NCBI GenBank assembly: GCA_031771865.1
Contig: JASISA010000042.1
Span: 1,047,501 to 1,111,500, forward strand
Length of the DNA stretch: 64,000 bases
Direction of reading: 5' to 3'
Origin: Nothophaeocryptopus gaeumannii
Lineage: Eukaryota > Ascomycota > Dothideomycetes > Mycosphaerellales > Mycosphaerellaceae
Every line of letters starts with the position of its first letter. Within the stretch, counting starts at the first letter, position 1. Both the position numbers and the translations under genes were made by a program. The notes beneath the pieces are model-generated. The model was not told the DNA's origin. It searched no databases and saw only the letters and a program-made list of their open reading frames with translations. This document shows, piece after piece, positions 33,068 to 45,031 of the stretch.

Positions 33068-35920
33068 CTATACAACCACATTGGTATTATCCCCATTTCC
33101 ATCGACTTTCCCCGCCTCCCTCACACTCCCCATAAACTCCTCCTCCCCGCCAATCTCCCACCTGTTCTCATTCCTCCACCCAACCACCTCCAAAATCTCC
33201 TCCCTTCCACCATACAATTTCCCTTCCAATCTCCCCAGAACCGCAACAGCAGCCCTTATGAGCGCCTTATCCCCTTCAAAAACAAACACATCCCATATCC
33301 GGCTCACATGCTCATGCGGTAAATTGTACGCAAACAAACAGCGGAAAATCGGATCGAGGTATTCTTCCGGTTTGAGGCCGATAGCAGGTGAAGTGAGGTG
33401 ATCGTGGAGTTTCGTGAATTTGTACTTCAGAGTTTGTAGGGTGAGTTCGTAAGTTCGGGTCATGGCGACTTGATCGTGGATGAGAAAAGCCAGTGGGAGG
33501 GGGCGATTGAGCATATTCGCTAGAAGCACAAACGCTTCTGCGGGTTGGAGGAGGAGGCAGACGATCCCCGCAACGAGATGTGTTCCGTAGACGTAGCCGA
33601 CATCGCTGCGGTACATGCTGTATGCTTTCAGGACGTCCGCGAGGGATTGATGAAGGGGTGCGCCGGACTGGTACATGTCGAGTTCGGGGAGGGTTTTGGG
33701 GACGTCGCGAGTGATTGCGTCTAGCCAGGCGGCTTCTTTGCTGTTCGCGAGTTCTTCGTCCGACATGTCGGCGACCTTTTGCTCCAAGGCGTGGGCTCTC
33801 GCGAGAGCGGCGTCGAAGGAAGCTGCGGAGAGCTCGAGCTCATTACCAATGGCTTTTTGCCAGACTTCGCCTCTGCTTCGTGGTGTTACGCCTCGCCACC
33901 AGAGCTCTCGTGTTCGTGGCTCCTTGATCACAGCCTCCCAGTTGGGTAGCACGTGTTGGTCCCATATCCGCGCGACGCTGCCATTCATCTCCTCTTGGTT
34001 CTCTCGCTTCTCTTGCTCTTTCAACGCGCGCCTCTTCTCCGCTTCCGCCGCTCTTGCCATCATCTGCTGAAACTCTTTCAGATGCTTCTTCTCCTCCTTC
34101 TGACTTTTCGGCGGAAGCCAGGAAGGCCGCGTCCGCGTGAGAACAGCCTCCTTCTCCTTGCTGATCGGCAGCGGGTCGATCATGATGTTGCCTTTCTGGA
34201 CAGCGGGCACCGATGGAAGCTCAGTTATGCTCGTCTTCGATCTTTGTAACGGCTTCTGAAAGCTCGATCTCGGCGGACTGCTAGCAGCGCTATTCGTACC
34301 CGATCGTGTCCCACTCGTCTTCTCCATTGAAAGCCTTTCCGCATACTCTTCCAATTTCTCAGACAATTGCTTCGCCTCCATGCTCAGATCATCAGTCCAA
34401 GACTTACTACGCTGCTTGCGACTCAACGCGTCTGGCGGGAACGCGGAAACAGTAGCGGAATGTGGCATCATCTGCGGTCGGCCATGTTTGGGAGATCGCG
34501 GCGAAGGGTACGCGTTGCGTGCAGAGGGCGGCGCGGAGGGACGTTTCGCGCCTTTCGGGATATTCGCGGAATGCAGGTTAGCATAGGGTCGTCGATGCGG
34601 ACTAGGCGTCGTCGATCGGATGCTGGGAGTGGCGCTGAGATTGGGTGACTTGACGACGCTGTAGTGTCCCGGGAGTGGTGAGATGGGTACGTTTTCGAGA
34701 ATTGCCTCTTCGGGCACTTCCTCATCTTCATCGTTGTACTCTGCTTCAAGCTCTTTCACCGTTTTCCGCCCCGGTTGCCAACTAGGTCTTCGCTGTGCGG
34801 AATTAGGCGCTTCGTAAGACGCTTCCGGTGTTGAGCCGGCCAATGTCTGCGGCGAGCTTACGAAGCCATTCTGGTTGTAATGTTTATTCGGACTAGGCGA
34901 CCGCGAAGGTATGAGTTGCGAATGGTGGCGCATGTACGGCGAGTTGGGTGTAGAAGCGGCGCGTTGCATGGTCCTACCATTAGGGAGATTCAGGCTTTGA
35001 TCTCGCAGCACACCGCTGAAGGCCCCTTGCAGACTGGGGTATTTTTGCCGTAATCCATTGGGCAGGGCCCTGAGCGGTGGACTGGTTCCGCTTCGTCGTC
35101 GTGTAACCTCGCCGGCGTGCAGTGATTTGGGCGGAGGTCTTCGGAGCGTCGGTCTGCTTGCGGGTGGGAGGTTGCTGTCATCTTGATCTGCCGAGTGATC
35201 ACTCCCCGCATCTTCCAGCGCAACTTCTTCGAAGTGTCCTTCTTTCGTCAGACCAACATCCGACCCGTTGCACAGCTCGTCGTCTGAGTTGAGGGAGGAG
35301 CTACTCTTCGAACTCTTGGAGTAGCTCAACTCAGGCGGCGAACTTGGAACGCTCTCTTCGATGCTTTCCATGCTGACATTTGCCATGGCCTTCTCGGTCA
35401 TCACCGTCGGCAAGCTCATGCTTCGATATGCCCTCCCGTGCGACACCAACACGCTCTTGGGCAATGCGGGACCCAAATTCCAATGACTCCCATACGTTGA
35501 AGCGATGTCTGTGTGTAATGATCGTTGGAGAGGTGCGACTCGATCTTTCGTTTCGCCGTTGATCAGAGCGTGCAAGTAATCATGTTCGAGCTGGGTATGG
35601 ATACGCAATGTTAGAGGATCGTCGGAAGAGTCGAAGTGGTGATGTCGATCATTGGGTGTCGATACGGCAGATGGAGGAGGGAGGTTGTCGTCGAATGGAG
35701 AGGGATCGTTTAATCCAGTGGTGTTATTGACATTGGAGTGGTCGGTGGGAGAAAATAGAAGCGACATCTCTCTCACTGTCCTCCGCTGCTTCTGCCTTCC
35801 CAGTTCTGTTCCTGTCTCAGGCGCCTCCCTAGTCGATTTGGTCGCAAAATCCTTGTCGCGTCCCAGGATATACGCCCTGAAGCGGCTCAATTGGAATTGC
35901 AGGGATTCGATGGAAGCCAA
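33068..35920 (-). CDS. TBC-domain (Rab-GAP-like) protein
   Basis: An unbroken 950-codon ORF. TBC domains stimulate GTP hydrolysis by Rab GTPases in membrane traffic. The first 600 residues are low-complexity, Ser/Pro-rich and presumably disordered. A short coiled coil follows (about 605-645; KEFQQMMARAAEAEKRRALK), then the TBC domain (about 660-890), recognisable by LWWRGVTPRSRGEVWQKAIGN, AYSMYRSDVGYVYGTHL and PHEHVSRIWDVFVFEGD. The two catalytic fingers are altered. The IxxDxxR motif reads ITRDVPK (Lys for Arg), and the YxQ motif reads YVY (Tyr for Gln). The protein may therefore bind Rabs without normal GAP activity, or belong to a subfamily with this pattern. Confidence 0.9.
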   Translation of the reverse strand: MASIESLQFQLSRFRAYILGRDKDFATKSTREAPETGTELGRQKQRRTVREMSLLFSPTDHSNVNNTTGLNDPSPFDDNLPPPSAVSTPNDRHHHFDSSDDPLTLRIHTQLEHDYLHALINGETKDRVAPLQRSLHTDIASTYGSHWNLGPALPKSVLVSHGRAYRSMSLPTVMTEKAMANVSMESIEESVPSSPPELSYSKSSKSSSSLNSDDELCNGSDVGLTKEGHFEEVALEDAGSDHSADQDDSNLPPASRPTLRRPPPKSLHAGEVTRRRSGTSPPLRALPNGLRQKYPSLQGAFSGVLRDQSLNLPNGRTMQRAASTPNSPYMRHHSQLIPSRSPSPNKHYNQNGFVSSPQTLAGSTPEASYEAPNSAQRRPSWQPGRKTVKELEAEYNDEDEEVPEEAILENVPISPLPGHYSVVKSPNLSATPSIRSTTPSPHRRPYANLHSANIPKGAKRPSAPPSARNAYPSPRSPKHGRPQMMPHSATVSAFPPDALSRKQRSKSWTDDLSMEAKQLSEKLEEYAERLSMEKTSGTRSGTNSAASSPPRSSFQKPLQRSKTSITELPSVPAVQKGNIMIDPLPISKEKEAVLTRTRPSWLPPKSQKEEKKHLKEFQQMMARAAEAEKRRALKEQEKRENQEEMNGSVARIWDQHVLPNWEAVIKEPRTRELWWRGVTPRSRGEVWQKAIGNELELSAASFDAALARAHALEQKVADMSDEELANSKEAAWLDAITRDVPKTLPELDMYQSGAPLHQSLADVLKAYSMYRSDVGYVYGTHLVAGIVCLLLQPAEAFVLLANMLNRPLPLAFLIHDQVAMTRTYELTLQTLKYKFTKLHDHLTSPAIGLKPEEYLDPIFRCLFAYNLPHEHVSRIWDVFVFEGDKALIRAAVAVLGRLEGKLYGGREEILEVVGWRNENRWEIGGEEEFMGSVREAGKVDGNGDNTNVVV

Positions 35921-37282
35921 TCAATGTCGCCAGCGACTCCCGAATCGATGCTGACATGCCTCCGCCTTGATCGAAGAGATGAAGTTAATGCACAGGGGTT
36001 TAATATTGTTGCAAGATGTGTTTGTGCAGAAGTGAGAGAAACGGTGTGTCGTATTGTCCTTCGCGTCATCGACCAGCCATGCGCATATCAGTTCCAACAG
36101 CCCGGAAAGACGCTTCTGAGAGACTTCGTATCGAAGGACGGAGAGGCTGGCGACTGGCGACTGGCAGAGAAGCAGTCCGTGCGCCAAAAACTGGGGCGGA
36201 GCGCGGCGGACGTCAAATTTATCTTCTTGGGTTCTTGGGAAAGGAGACTTTACTTTCTCGCTCCCGCGCCGCCTTCTTATGCCGACGCAGCACCGAACAA
36301 ACGTTGAGACTCTGATAGACCAGCGACGGAGGTAGAACAAGAAATCGTGCCAAACAGGCGGTGACAATGCCTTGATATCTCAACGTCTACCTGCTGTCAA
36401 AAAGTGTTGGACATCTCCCAAAGCTTGGAACTGGCTTGCAGTTGGAGCTATGCCGCACCATTGGCTAGGGCGGAGGTTATCGACGATGAGGATGGGAGGT
36501 GCAGCTTCAACAAACAGGTTGATCAGCGACTTGCATATGGAGCTACACACTCCTATCCACACCCACTTGCACATGCAGCTGTTATCTTCCCCAGCTGGAC
36601 GCAAAGCACCATTTTGCGGAGTATGAAAGTGGGATGACGAAGGAGCAATCAAGGCACAGCATCCCTCGACAGTCCAGATCCAAGACGCAGTCATCAAGCA
36701 GAGATGCCTTGTTTGCGAGCTCGCTCACGGTGGCGAAGAAAAGAAGGCATCTCGAAGTTCTACCGTTTGGCATCTCCCTGCGGAAGTTATCATTTGCTGG
36801 GTTAACAAGCCCTTCAAGGACCTGCCGCTCGTGCCACGGTCAATCCACCTGGCATCTATATGTGTGCAAATGCCAATAATGCCTGATGAATCGGACATTT
36901 TATTGCGCTACGACACCTTCCGCGCGGCATTCAATCTCCACATCTCAAGAGCCGCGCGACTGGGAGTCCTGCAATCCGTGCCACGAAGGACAATGAAACA
37001 CTCAAGAAGCGACTCATAAGAGTCGATCTCATGAGTCGCTTATTAAGACCTGCTCCCAAATAACCATCGTCGCCAAGCATAAGCGACAAGAGGCGTCACT
37101 GCTTCATATGGCCACTTCCGATCGATCCTTCTACGCGCCTTCGAAACAGAATCTTATGCAATCATCCTGGTGTCGTTCATTAATAGTCACTCTGTGTCCC
37201 TGAACATCAGCACACCCCACGCCGCGATCTCCCTTTCCTATCCTTATCCTCTCCGTGCATTTGTGGCGACTTCACCAATTTC
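35921..37282. other. intergenic region between TBC and TERT genes
   Basis: Contains the upstream region of the TBC gene and the 3' flank of TERT. Several overlapping frames on both strands (up to 148 codons) show no recognisable protein. One clear inverted repeat lies at 37007-37041. Confidence 0.45.
37007..37041. repeat. 11-bp inverted repeat, possible hairpin
   Basis: AAGCGACTCAT at 37007-37017 is mirrored by ATGAGTCGCTT at 37031-37041, with a 13-base spacer. The position about 240 bp beyond the TERT stop codon is compatible with a terminator-like or regulatory element, but nothing else supports a role. Confidence 0.5.
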
Positions 37283-40200
37283 CTACACCATAGACCACCT
37301 CTCACAATAGTTCCTCGCCACGCCTGCCAATCTCCCTTCCTGCGCCTTGATCCCAGGCAATCCCAGCTGTCCATCCAACCAACCCAGCAATTCCGCATGC
37401 TTCGTCTGGCGCCTGCGAAATACGACAGTGAAGGCTTTGCATGCGAGCCTGTCGTCAAAAGAGCGTCAGCCGGAATGGTTCTGTCGCGAACGGTATGTAT
37501 AGCAAGCGTGCTTATGAACATTAGCCGCCAGCAGCTCTGTTGGCTGCGGTGCGAGGGTGCCTGGCGCAAAGGAAAACAACTTTGAAAGACCTTCTGGAGT
37601 CTGCACGTAAGACGGCTGACGGCCATGCGAGATAACGTCGCGAGCGTCCAACAAGCAAGGCAATTCCAGGCTAGGCTGTGAGGTACATTTTGCCAGACCC
37701 GGTCAGAGAGCAAACCTGCCCAGCAGAGCCGCCGTCGTCGCCGCGGGGATTGTTGCAGCCAATCTTGGCAGGCAAATGGAACTCGTGGTGCTCACTCGCG
37801 CTTACGGATCAAAGCAACGAAACGGCTTGTACTCACCATCTCGCCTGCGCAGCGCTCACACTACATTCATACGGAATCACGTCTTTGCTCGTCCGCTTGC
37901 GCCGTTTCATGAGGATGCATGCTAGTCGGATCATATCGTCAACAGCTCCTGCATGTTCTTGAGTCAGTGACAGACACTCTGATATGGTTGCAGCTGTTTG
38001 TCAAGCGGTCTGCACGACTTACGGATTGCGAGCTTTCCGGACGGCTGCTTGCCGGGTGGTAGGGATTTCATGTAGTGGTAAGTCTTCTGCGCGACTTCCG
38101 TGAAGCTGTGCAAGAGGTTCGTCAGGACGGTGTCGATGCTGTTGTATGAGGTCGAAAGAAGCATCGCGTGCATTTGAAGCTTCAGCGCACTGCCGGAAGT
38201 CAGTAAGTGAATGACGGACTGACTGCATGTGGACTCACTTCAACGTCTTGCGATAGAAGGTCTGGCCTGGCAGCTTCGAGTACTCGACGGCGACGGAGTC
38301 TGCTATGTCTGCCATTTGATCAGTAACGCTCTCATGAACACTCGGCAGATGACTTACTGGCTTTTCGTCTTCGATCTTGGTCTTTGCTCAGGTCCAGGCT
38401 GGATGTATCGATCGAGGTACCGCAGTAGGGAAAGTCACGATTTGTTGTCATTGGAACTGCTCTCCCATCGATGTCCATACTGAAGTTAGCTCGGCTTTTC
38501 TCAAGCCTGACTTGAACGCCAAACTCTGGTATGCCAGCATGCATCTTGCGCATGAAGGTCTCACCAACACTGCGCTCGGTACTGATGACGAGGAAATCGT
38601 CTATCAGTCGTAGGAGCACACTTCTGCCGTCGTCAACGAATCCGAGGATTTCGCCCTCCATCTCCGCGTAGAAGTAGCTGCAGAGCAAGCTGGAGAGAAT
38701 CGAACCCTGCGGTATACCTTGCTTCTGCCTGTAAAACCGTTTGTCGATCTTGATGAGATTTGTCTCGACATGCTCTTCGAGCAACGACACAACATCCTTT
38801 CTGCTTTGCTGGCGGGGCGCGAGACCATTGATGTAGACTGCTCTCTTGCGTCCATCGCATGTGTCTGCTGCGATCTCGTTTTGAAAGTCGAAGTCCTTGC
38901 TTCCAGCTGTGGCTTTCGTAATGAACTTCCACGAAGGTTTTGCGCCAAAGCCTGGTGTCTTCTTATTATAGCCTCCTAGCAACTTCGCCCGTGAGTATCT
39001 GGAAATGGTGTAGGACTCGTCTTGGATAATTCTTTTCGCAAGCGCCATGAGTCGCTTCTGAGGAATGGTGTCGAAACATGCCTGAACGTCAATCTTCGCG
39101 AAGTAAAGTGGCCGGTCCATAAGACCTTTTGCTATCAGTCCCAGGCGATATGCTTGCAATCGTGGAAAGATGTCATCGACAGAGAACAGAGCCGATCCCA
39201 GCTGCTGGGCGTTGGAGTCCTTTTCGTAGTTTAAGATACTGAATGCCGACGTCAAGATGGTGTTGATGCTCTTACCCAGCACAACTTTCCCGTGTTGTAG
39301 TTTTTGGACTCTCCTTCGCAGGTTGATTATCGGCCGCATGCCGACCTCTTTGGGCAACAGCCGTACATTGCTCACACCCAGCAACCTCGAAGTGAACATC
39401 TTCTCCACGATAGCCGGCTTGCACTCTTCGAGCATGTCATGCTTCAGCGATCGCAGCGCAGGCTCTGACATTGTCTTCCACACGTCGTGTCGGAAGTAGA
39501 ATAGTTGATTCCGTTGCGCGTTCGACTCGGTGGCATAGAAGTTACCGCGAATGAGCGGGATCAGAAAGGAGTCGAACACGTAGTAGAGCAGTTCTGCCAA
39601 AAGCTCTTTGCGCTTCTGCAGATCGGTCATACTGAGCTTTGAACGCTGCTTCGACTTTGGAGGAGTCAGCCATCCAATGTCCGCCACTCTCATGTCCTGA
39701 AGCACATCGTGCAAGCTAATAGTCTCGTATCGCCGCAAGCAGACGAAACGATCAATGTTGCGATGCAACACACGACAATTATGTTCACCAGCCTCTCCGC
39801 TGCCCCAGAATTCGCTGGGGAAGACCTTTGATACTGCTGCTCTGCAGAACGCAGACACTTGAGCGGTCCATGAGGCGCACTGCATGGAGTCAGCGTGTCC
39901 GTTGTTAGTGAAAATTGGACAGTAGTAGTTCAGCAAAGACGAGTAGGCGCATTTCGAGTGCCGCTTCCGCAGACGGCGCGCCAGGTCTTCAGCGCTGCCT
40001 CTGAGTCTCTTGGGTAGAGATGAGAGGCTTTTCCCATCATTCAGGTGCTGTGGTCTGTGAGACCGCCGCTTACCATGCAAAATCTCCTGCTCGCGTAATG
40101 TGTAGTCCTTGAAAGCCAACGCAGTGTCTTTTCGATCGGTCGTTGATGTTTGCGCGTTGTGCAGTCCAAATTGCATCGGAAATATGTACTTCAGAACGTG

Positions 40201-41213
40201 ATGCGTCTGACTCCGATCGTGGATGTCGCGGTACCGATTGAGCAAATGTACTGGATTGAGGCCGGACTGAACATTCCCACGAGCGTTCAGTGCAGGTCGG
40301 GCGTATAGCATGCGGTGGCGCACAAAACGGACATCGGCAAGGCCTTTTCGTTTGTTCAACTGTGCTTCGTGCTCCTCCGTCTTGTCATGATCCTGACTGG
40401 CGATCCTCTCGAACGCCGGTAGCACAAAATTCGACATGGGTGGCCCGCTGACCTGTACCAGATTGCCGATACCCTCGACGGGTATGAACATGCCGCACTC
40501 GATGAGCAGGTCGCCAATGATCCGTTCAGCGCCTCGTCCCAAAAGCTCAGGTAGCGCAATCCATGGGTGGCCCTTCAGGGTGTCAACGTTCTCGTGAGGT
40601 CCGTTGGAGTACACTCCGGGAATTCCAGGCACTATCTCCGGGCCTGGGCCATCGTCGTACGCAGTGACATATCGCTGATAGTTTTGACAGAGGACATGTT
40701 GCGGTCTTTGATTGCCAGCTTGTCGTCGGAACAGTACCCAAACTACAAAATCCACGATCTGCTTCCTGTTAGTCTTAACGCGAGTTGAAAGCGTTTTCGC
40801 AGAACATAGATGTAAAACATGATGAGTGACCACCCTACCTCCGACTGCTTAAAGTGACCCGGGGTCAAGTCCGGCCCATCTTCGTTCGAAGAGATCTGCT
40901 GGGTGAAGATTGCGATGTCTTCGTCCACGACACTGCTGTCATCGACGCGGACATGCTTCGAGGTCCCAACGATGACCATGTCAAGCAGCGTAGACACAGA
41001 CGCGTCATCGTTAGAAGCAGCATCTCGCCCGTATTGCTGAAGTCTCCTACGACGCTTCTTTGACAACCGTGACGCGAGATACTGCCGCAGACTGACAAGG
41101 TCGCTGTAATATTTCCGGAGCAAGGCATGTGAAGGGCGCTCACTGGGTCCGGGCTCGACTTTTGCGTGTTTGTTCTGCCGTTGAGCATCTCGGCATTGGC
41201 GCTTCCTCTTCAT
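37283..41213 (-). CDS. TERT: telomerase reverse transcriptase (TERT)
   Basis: Catalytic subunit of telomerase; it copies the telomerase RNA onto chromosome ends. Six exons join in phase to 1100 residues: 40839-41213, 38358-40761, 38239-38308, 38023-38189, 37837-37957 and 37283-37448. The N-terminal RNA-binding region carries a T-motif area (KVFPSEFWGSG) and FYATES. RT motifs 1/2 (VRLLPKEVGMRPIINLRR), A (FAKIDVQACFDTIPQ), B (QGIPQGSILSSLLCSYFY) and C (LLRLIDDFLVIST) are intact, with all three catalytic Asp. The C-terminal extension contains TFYRKTLNALKLQMHAML and, after a 388-nt intron, RRRQTKHAELLGWL. The acceptor of intron 1 has two near-equal options. It is transcribed divergently from the gene at 41860. 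Confidence 0.96.
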
Positions 41214-41859
41214 GGTGCCGCATGTCGGCGAATGCTATGTCGTTGTACATATATCGTGTTGTCGCGAACATGGATGCGGAGAGTCCAGGATGTCGCGCTA
41301 AGGTCGCGTGGGCACAGGCCTCTTTGCGTTGCCAAGCGCTGACTGACCTCGCTGTCCCGCTCCGAATCTGTCCCCCAACCGCTCGACAACACGCCTTACC
41401 ACGTCCATCCAATGCTGAGTCGGAGGAACTCATCTCAACAACACCTTGTCAACTCCGGTCGTCGGAGGCAAAAGTGACTCGGTAATCCGTAAGCCCGAGG
41501 CATTACTAACGAGGCCACTTTGTCTGGCCAGCTGTCATGCTGTAGAGCTATACCCCACAGTGGAAGAGAGCCGCTCAAACGACATCATGGCCTACAACAC
41601 CTTTTACGTATGTCACGAGGATACCAAATGTCTTCGTTGTTAGGGGGCTGCCCAGGCAGCTGGATCGCGACTCCTTGCTCTCTGGCGGAGGCGAACGCTG
41701 GAGTTACTTATAGCTTCTTCCTTGTCAATGGTAGGCATCTTGTTGGAAGCTCACACACAGCTCTTATATATGTTCTCGAAACCCGTTTCGCGGGTGCTTA
41801 CTTCTAATTCTAGCGTCACGAAAGTCCAGCTCAGTCAGCTAACACACACATCACGAAAC
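41214..41859. other. divergent promoter region, TERT / questin-oxidase-like gene
   Basis: This 646-bp gap lies between two start codons pointing away from each other. No supported gene is present inside it. Confidence 0.5.
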
Positions 41860-43216
41860 ATGGCGACAGCAAGCACCGTCCAGTTGGGCCCGGAACTCCA
41901 TCCCGAATACTATCGCCAAGGCATTTCATCGGCCTCTTCGCAGAAGACATCAGAGCTCCTGCAAGAGAACCATCAGAGGCATCACATTTTCTTCAACAGC
42001 GAGGGCTTCCACAATCACATTGGACATCATTTACTCACCATCTGGGCGTTGAAGGCGTCTCCTAAGGAGCTTCAGAGGGGATATGACACCAACCGCTCAT
42101 ATCAAAGACCTATTCCCAAGCGGGACTCTACGATTCAGCAAGATCTGCAGGACCCCAAGAATTTCATCAGCTATCTTGGCCCGGAGAAGTACTAGTAAGC
42201 ATCTTCAATGCAAGCGACCCGACTACGCAGCTGATGAGCCTAGCAATGACTTCCTCGAGTTCTTCTCGACAGAGATCAAAAAGAAGGGCTGGCAAGATGT
42301 CCTGAATGAGTATGTCTTTGCTGGTGATGAACGAGCCGAAACGATGCTGGTGAGGATGTACGCTGGCTTCTTACATCCGATCATTCACCTAGGCTTTGGT
42401 GTCGAGTTCGAGCAACCCGCTATCATCGCTGAAGCCTTGGCACAAGCTGCATGTCATGATGAATGGATTGGCAAACTCTTACTCCCAGCAGAGAAGGCCG
42501 CTCAGAAGAACGGAAACGACAAGTCTATCGCCGGCCTGCTGGATGAGATTCGCGCCGACAAGACAATCAGAGATGCACCGTACTGGTCCGACGGCAACAA
42601 AATCAGAGATGGCCTGCTCAAGCGCTGTCCAGACCATATCATTCAAATCACCTCTCAAGTCCGCGTCAAGCCCGAACAGCTCGAAGAAAAGACCGCCGAG
42701 ATGACCAACGCAGTCGCCTACTACACCGGCGGCGCTCAACGACCCAAAAAACACGTTAAAATCGATTTCTACTTCATGCACTGCCTCAACTCTTCCATCT
42801 TCTTCAGCTCCTTCCTCAAACAACCCTGGCTGAGCACCCCCAATAAAGTCCGCCTCCTGGAATGGAAGATTCGCCTCGACCTGGCCATGTACGCGTCTCG
42901 CAAATCGCCAGAAATCCGTCTCGAGGACATTCGAAACTACAAGCCGAAGCAGCCATCCGGGTGGGATGAAGTGGAAGATCGGGTTTGTGGGTTTGATGAT
43001 GATGGACATGCTTCGAAGTTGATCAGGGCTCTTGCACATGGGGAGAAGATATGCAAGCCGTATGAGGGTAGGAATGGGTTCAGGGTGAATGGGAGTGATT
43101 GGTTGCAGCTGGGTCATATGGCGATTGATTCGGTGGAATTGCCGGGTAACAATTGGGTTAGGAGTGCGGGCTTTGATGAGGCTTGGGAGGAGGTGCCGGG
43201 GAGGGCGAAGTTGTAA
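41860..43216 (+). CDS. questin-oxidase-like protein (DUF4243, AflY/GedK family)
   Basis: Two exons (41860-42194 and 42244-43216; phase 2) give 435 residues. The acceptor after GATGAGCCTAG was chosen because it alone keeps the frame and gives YYNDFLEFF, a typical family segment. Family members include questin oxidase (Baeyer-Villiger-type ring opening in anthraquinone pathways) and AflY of aflatoxin synthesis. Conserved His-rich blocks are visible: FHNHIGHHLLTIWALKASP near residue 55, GDERAETMLVRMYAGFLHPIIHLGFGVEF near 145, and VKIDFYFMHCLNSSIFFSSFL near 290. No polyketide synthase or other aromatic-pathway gene lies nearby, so the substrate cannot be inferred. Start at the ATG before ATASTVQ. 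Confidence 0.88.
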
Positions 43217-43322
43217 GGAAAACTGAGCACTTTACTGCTTGTCTACGTTCTGTCGCCCTGAGCGCTAACATCTTTCTCTCACTGTTCTCGAGCTGGCAGT
43301 CTTCGATTTGCACATGTTGACT

Positions 43323-45031
43323 TCACCATCCCGCACCTCGCCGTGGAATCTGTGGCCGTGGTACGTTCCGTGGCCGTGGCCTGTAGGTCACATCAGGATC
43401 GTCGAAGTGCGGAATCGATCTGGAGACCTCTGTCGGAACAGCGTTGTCTTCCCACGTCCCTACTACCCCCTCTGTTACAACGAAGCCGTCATCCCATGCA
43501 CCCTCCGTCTGCTGTTGTGGTGTAGGGGCGTCCCACCCGCTGTCTTCCCATGTCGTGGCGGACACGTCTGGTGGAGCAGGAGTGGTCCAGTCATGGGCTT
43601 CTACCAATTCTCGAGACGACGGTGCGGCAGCCTCGGGTTCGTTCATTACAGCCGGCTCCTTGTCCAGCTCGAAAGCGTCATGCGTATGGCGATGCAATGC
43701 GAACAGCTGCTGCTCCATTAGGTCATCGATCTCGTCAATTCGACAGCCTTCTCTATCAAAGCAATTCTTGAGCTTCAAAGCAAACCCCTCCTCATCCGAT
43801 GCCACACTGAATCCATTCTGTGGCCTGTGGGGCTTTCTGATACCATCAAGGATGGCGAACGCAGGGCGTGGCAGAAAGTCGCCATTCGCAAAGTCTAGGA
43901 TGTGCTTGCGGAGCTTTTCGAGGAAAGTGCGAATGAGGAAGTCCTTTTCTCCGAGGATGAGGGCAAGGGCCAGCTGCTTATCATTCCTCATGAACTTCAT
44001 GAGTCGATCCGATTCCGATGACAGCCAGCTCCAGCACGAGTCGAATGTGCTGTCATACTTGCTTGTCTGTGCAGCAGGGAACAGATCGCTTCCGATCCAC
44101 TCCGCGCCTGGGATGTCTCTGAAGATGTCCGTCTGCATGTTCCACCAAAGGAGAGGCCGAAGTAGCCATTCGACGTTCTCTTGCCAACGACAATCGTCGT
44201 ACCTGAGATCGACGGTGAGGCCACGATCTTGTGCGATACGCATACGTCTGATGATGTGAAAGATGTTGTCGACGGAATGGCTGGGGCAAAGCTGATCCTC
44301 ACACCGGAGATGCGGCCAGACAAGATCGGGTTGTCTCGCGGGTGCGCTTCGATACGGCGGCGAATCTCGGTCCAGATAGTCTGCTTCCAGTTCGAATCTG
44401 GCGAAACTGCTGAAAGTGTCTTACCCAAGAGAACATCGGAGATGGGTGTGTCGGTACACCTCACGTTCTGCTGCCACTGCTCTTCATGGGCCTCCTGTAC
44501 GAGAGCGACGGGGTGGTCCGCAGGATGCAGGTTGTCGAAGCGGTTGCGAAATGCCATAATCAAGGCATGAGAGTACTCTTCGAATTCTGTTTCTGCGGCG
44601 TCGAGAAAGAGTAGCCGCCAGATGTACTCAATGCGATCCTTTATCGTTTTGTCATCCTTGCCCACGTGTAAGATGTCCAGGCTGCGAGGTCGGTACTCTT
44701 GCAAGCCAGACTTCAGCTTTTCCATACGCTTCTGCCAATTCGTCTTCGCCGTTGGCGACATGTTGTCCCACAAATTCTCAAGTCGATCTGTGCTCATTGC
44801 AAGTGGCGGACGTGAGATGAACATGTGGCGAAGACTTGAGAAGGCGTAGTACTCGAACAGGTTACGGCCGCCGTCGTCGAAGCTGTTCCTGATGTCGTCA
44901 AAGTAGGGAGCGCATGTCTTGAGATCATCGGCGCGAGCGATGCGATAGATGATGCCATTCACGACGGCGACGATGTCGCTGCGCGCATGAGGTAAGGCGT
45001 CTGATGAGCCGCTGCCAGACGTGTCGTCCAT
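43323..45031 (-). CDS. unknown-family protein, copy 1, with a frame break
   Basis: The first part (45031 down to about 44285) encodes about 250 residues up to SGRISGVRISF. The second part continues in another frame from SHSVDNIFHIIRRM to the stop at 43323, about 320 residues, ending in a Trp/Pro/Arg-rich tail. The junction near 44283 needs a one-base shift, and the only GT...AG pair there would be an intron of 22 nt, too short for fungi. The paralogue at 45605-46606 has an uninterrupted frame at the same point (GRISGVRVNYNPD), so coding on both sides is real. Either the gene is inactivated or the sequence lacks a base. No known domain recognised. Confidence 0.6.

Noticed and set aside
36372..37020. 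several 60-105-codon ORFs between the TBC and TERT genes
   Set aside because: Overlapping frames on both strands with no recognisable motif; chance ORFs in GC-balanced intergenic DNA.
43444..44259. 271-codon plus-strand Ser-rich ORF
   Set aside because: Lies opposite the conserved C-terminal part of copy 1 of the unknown family and has no features of its own.
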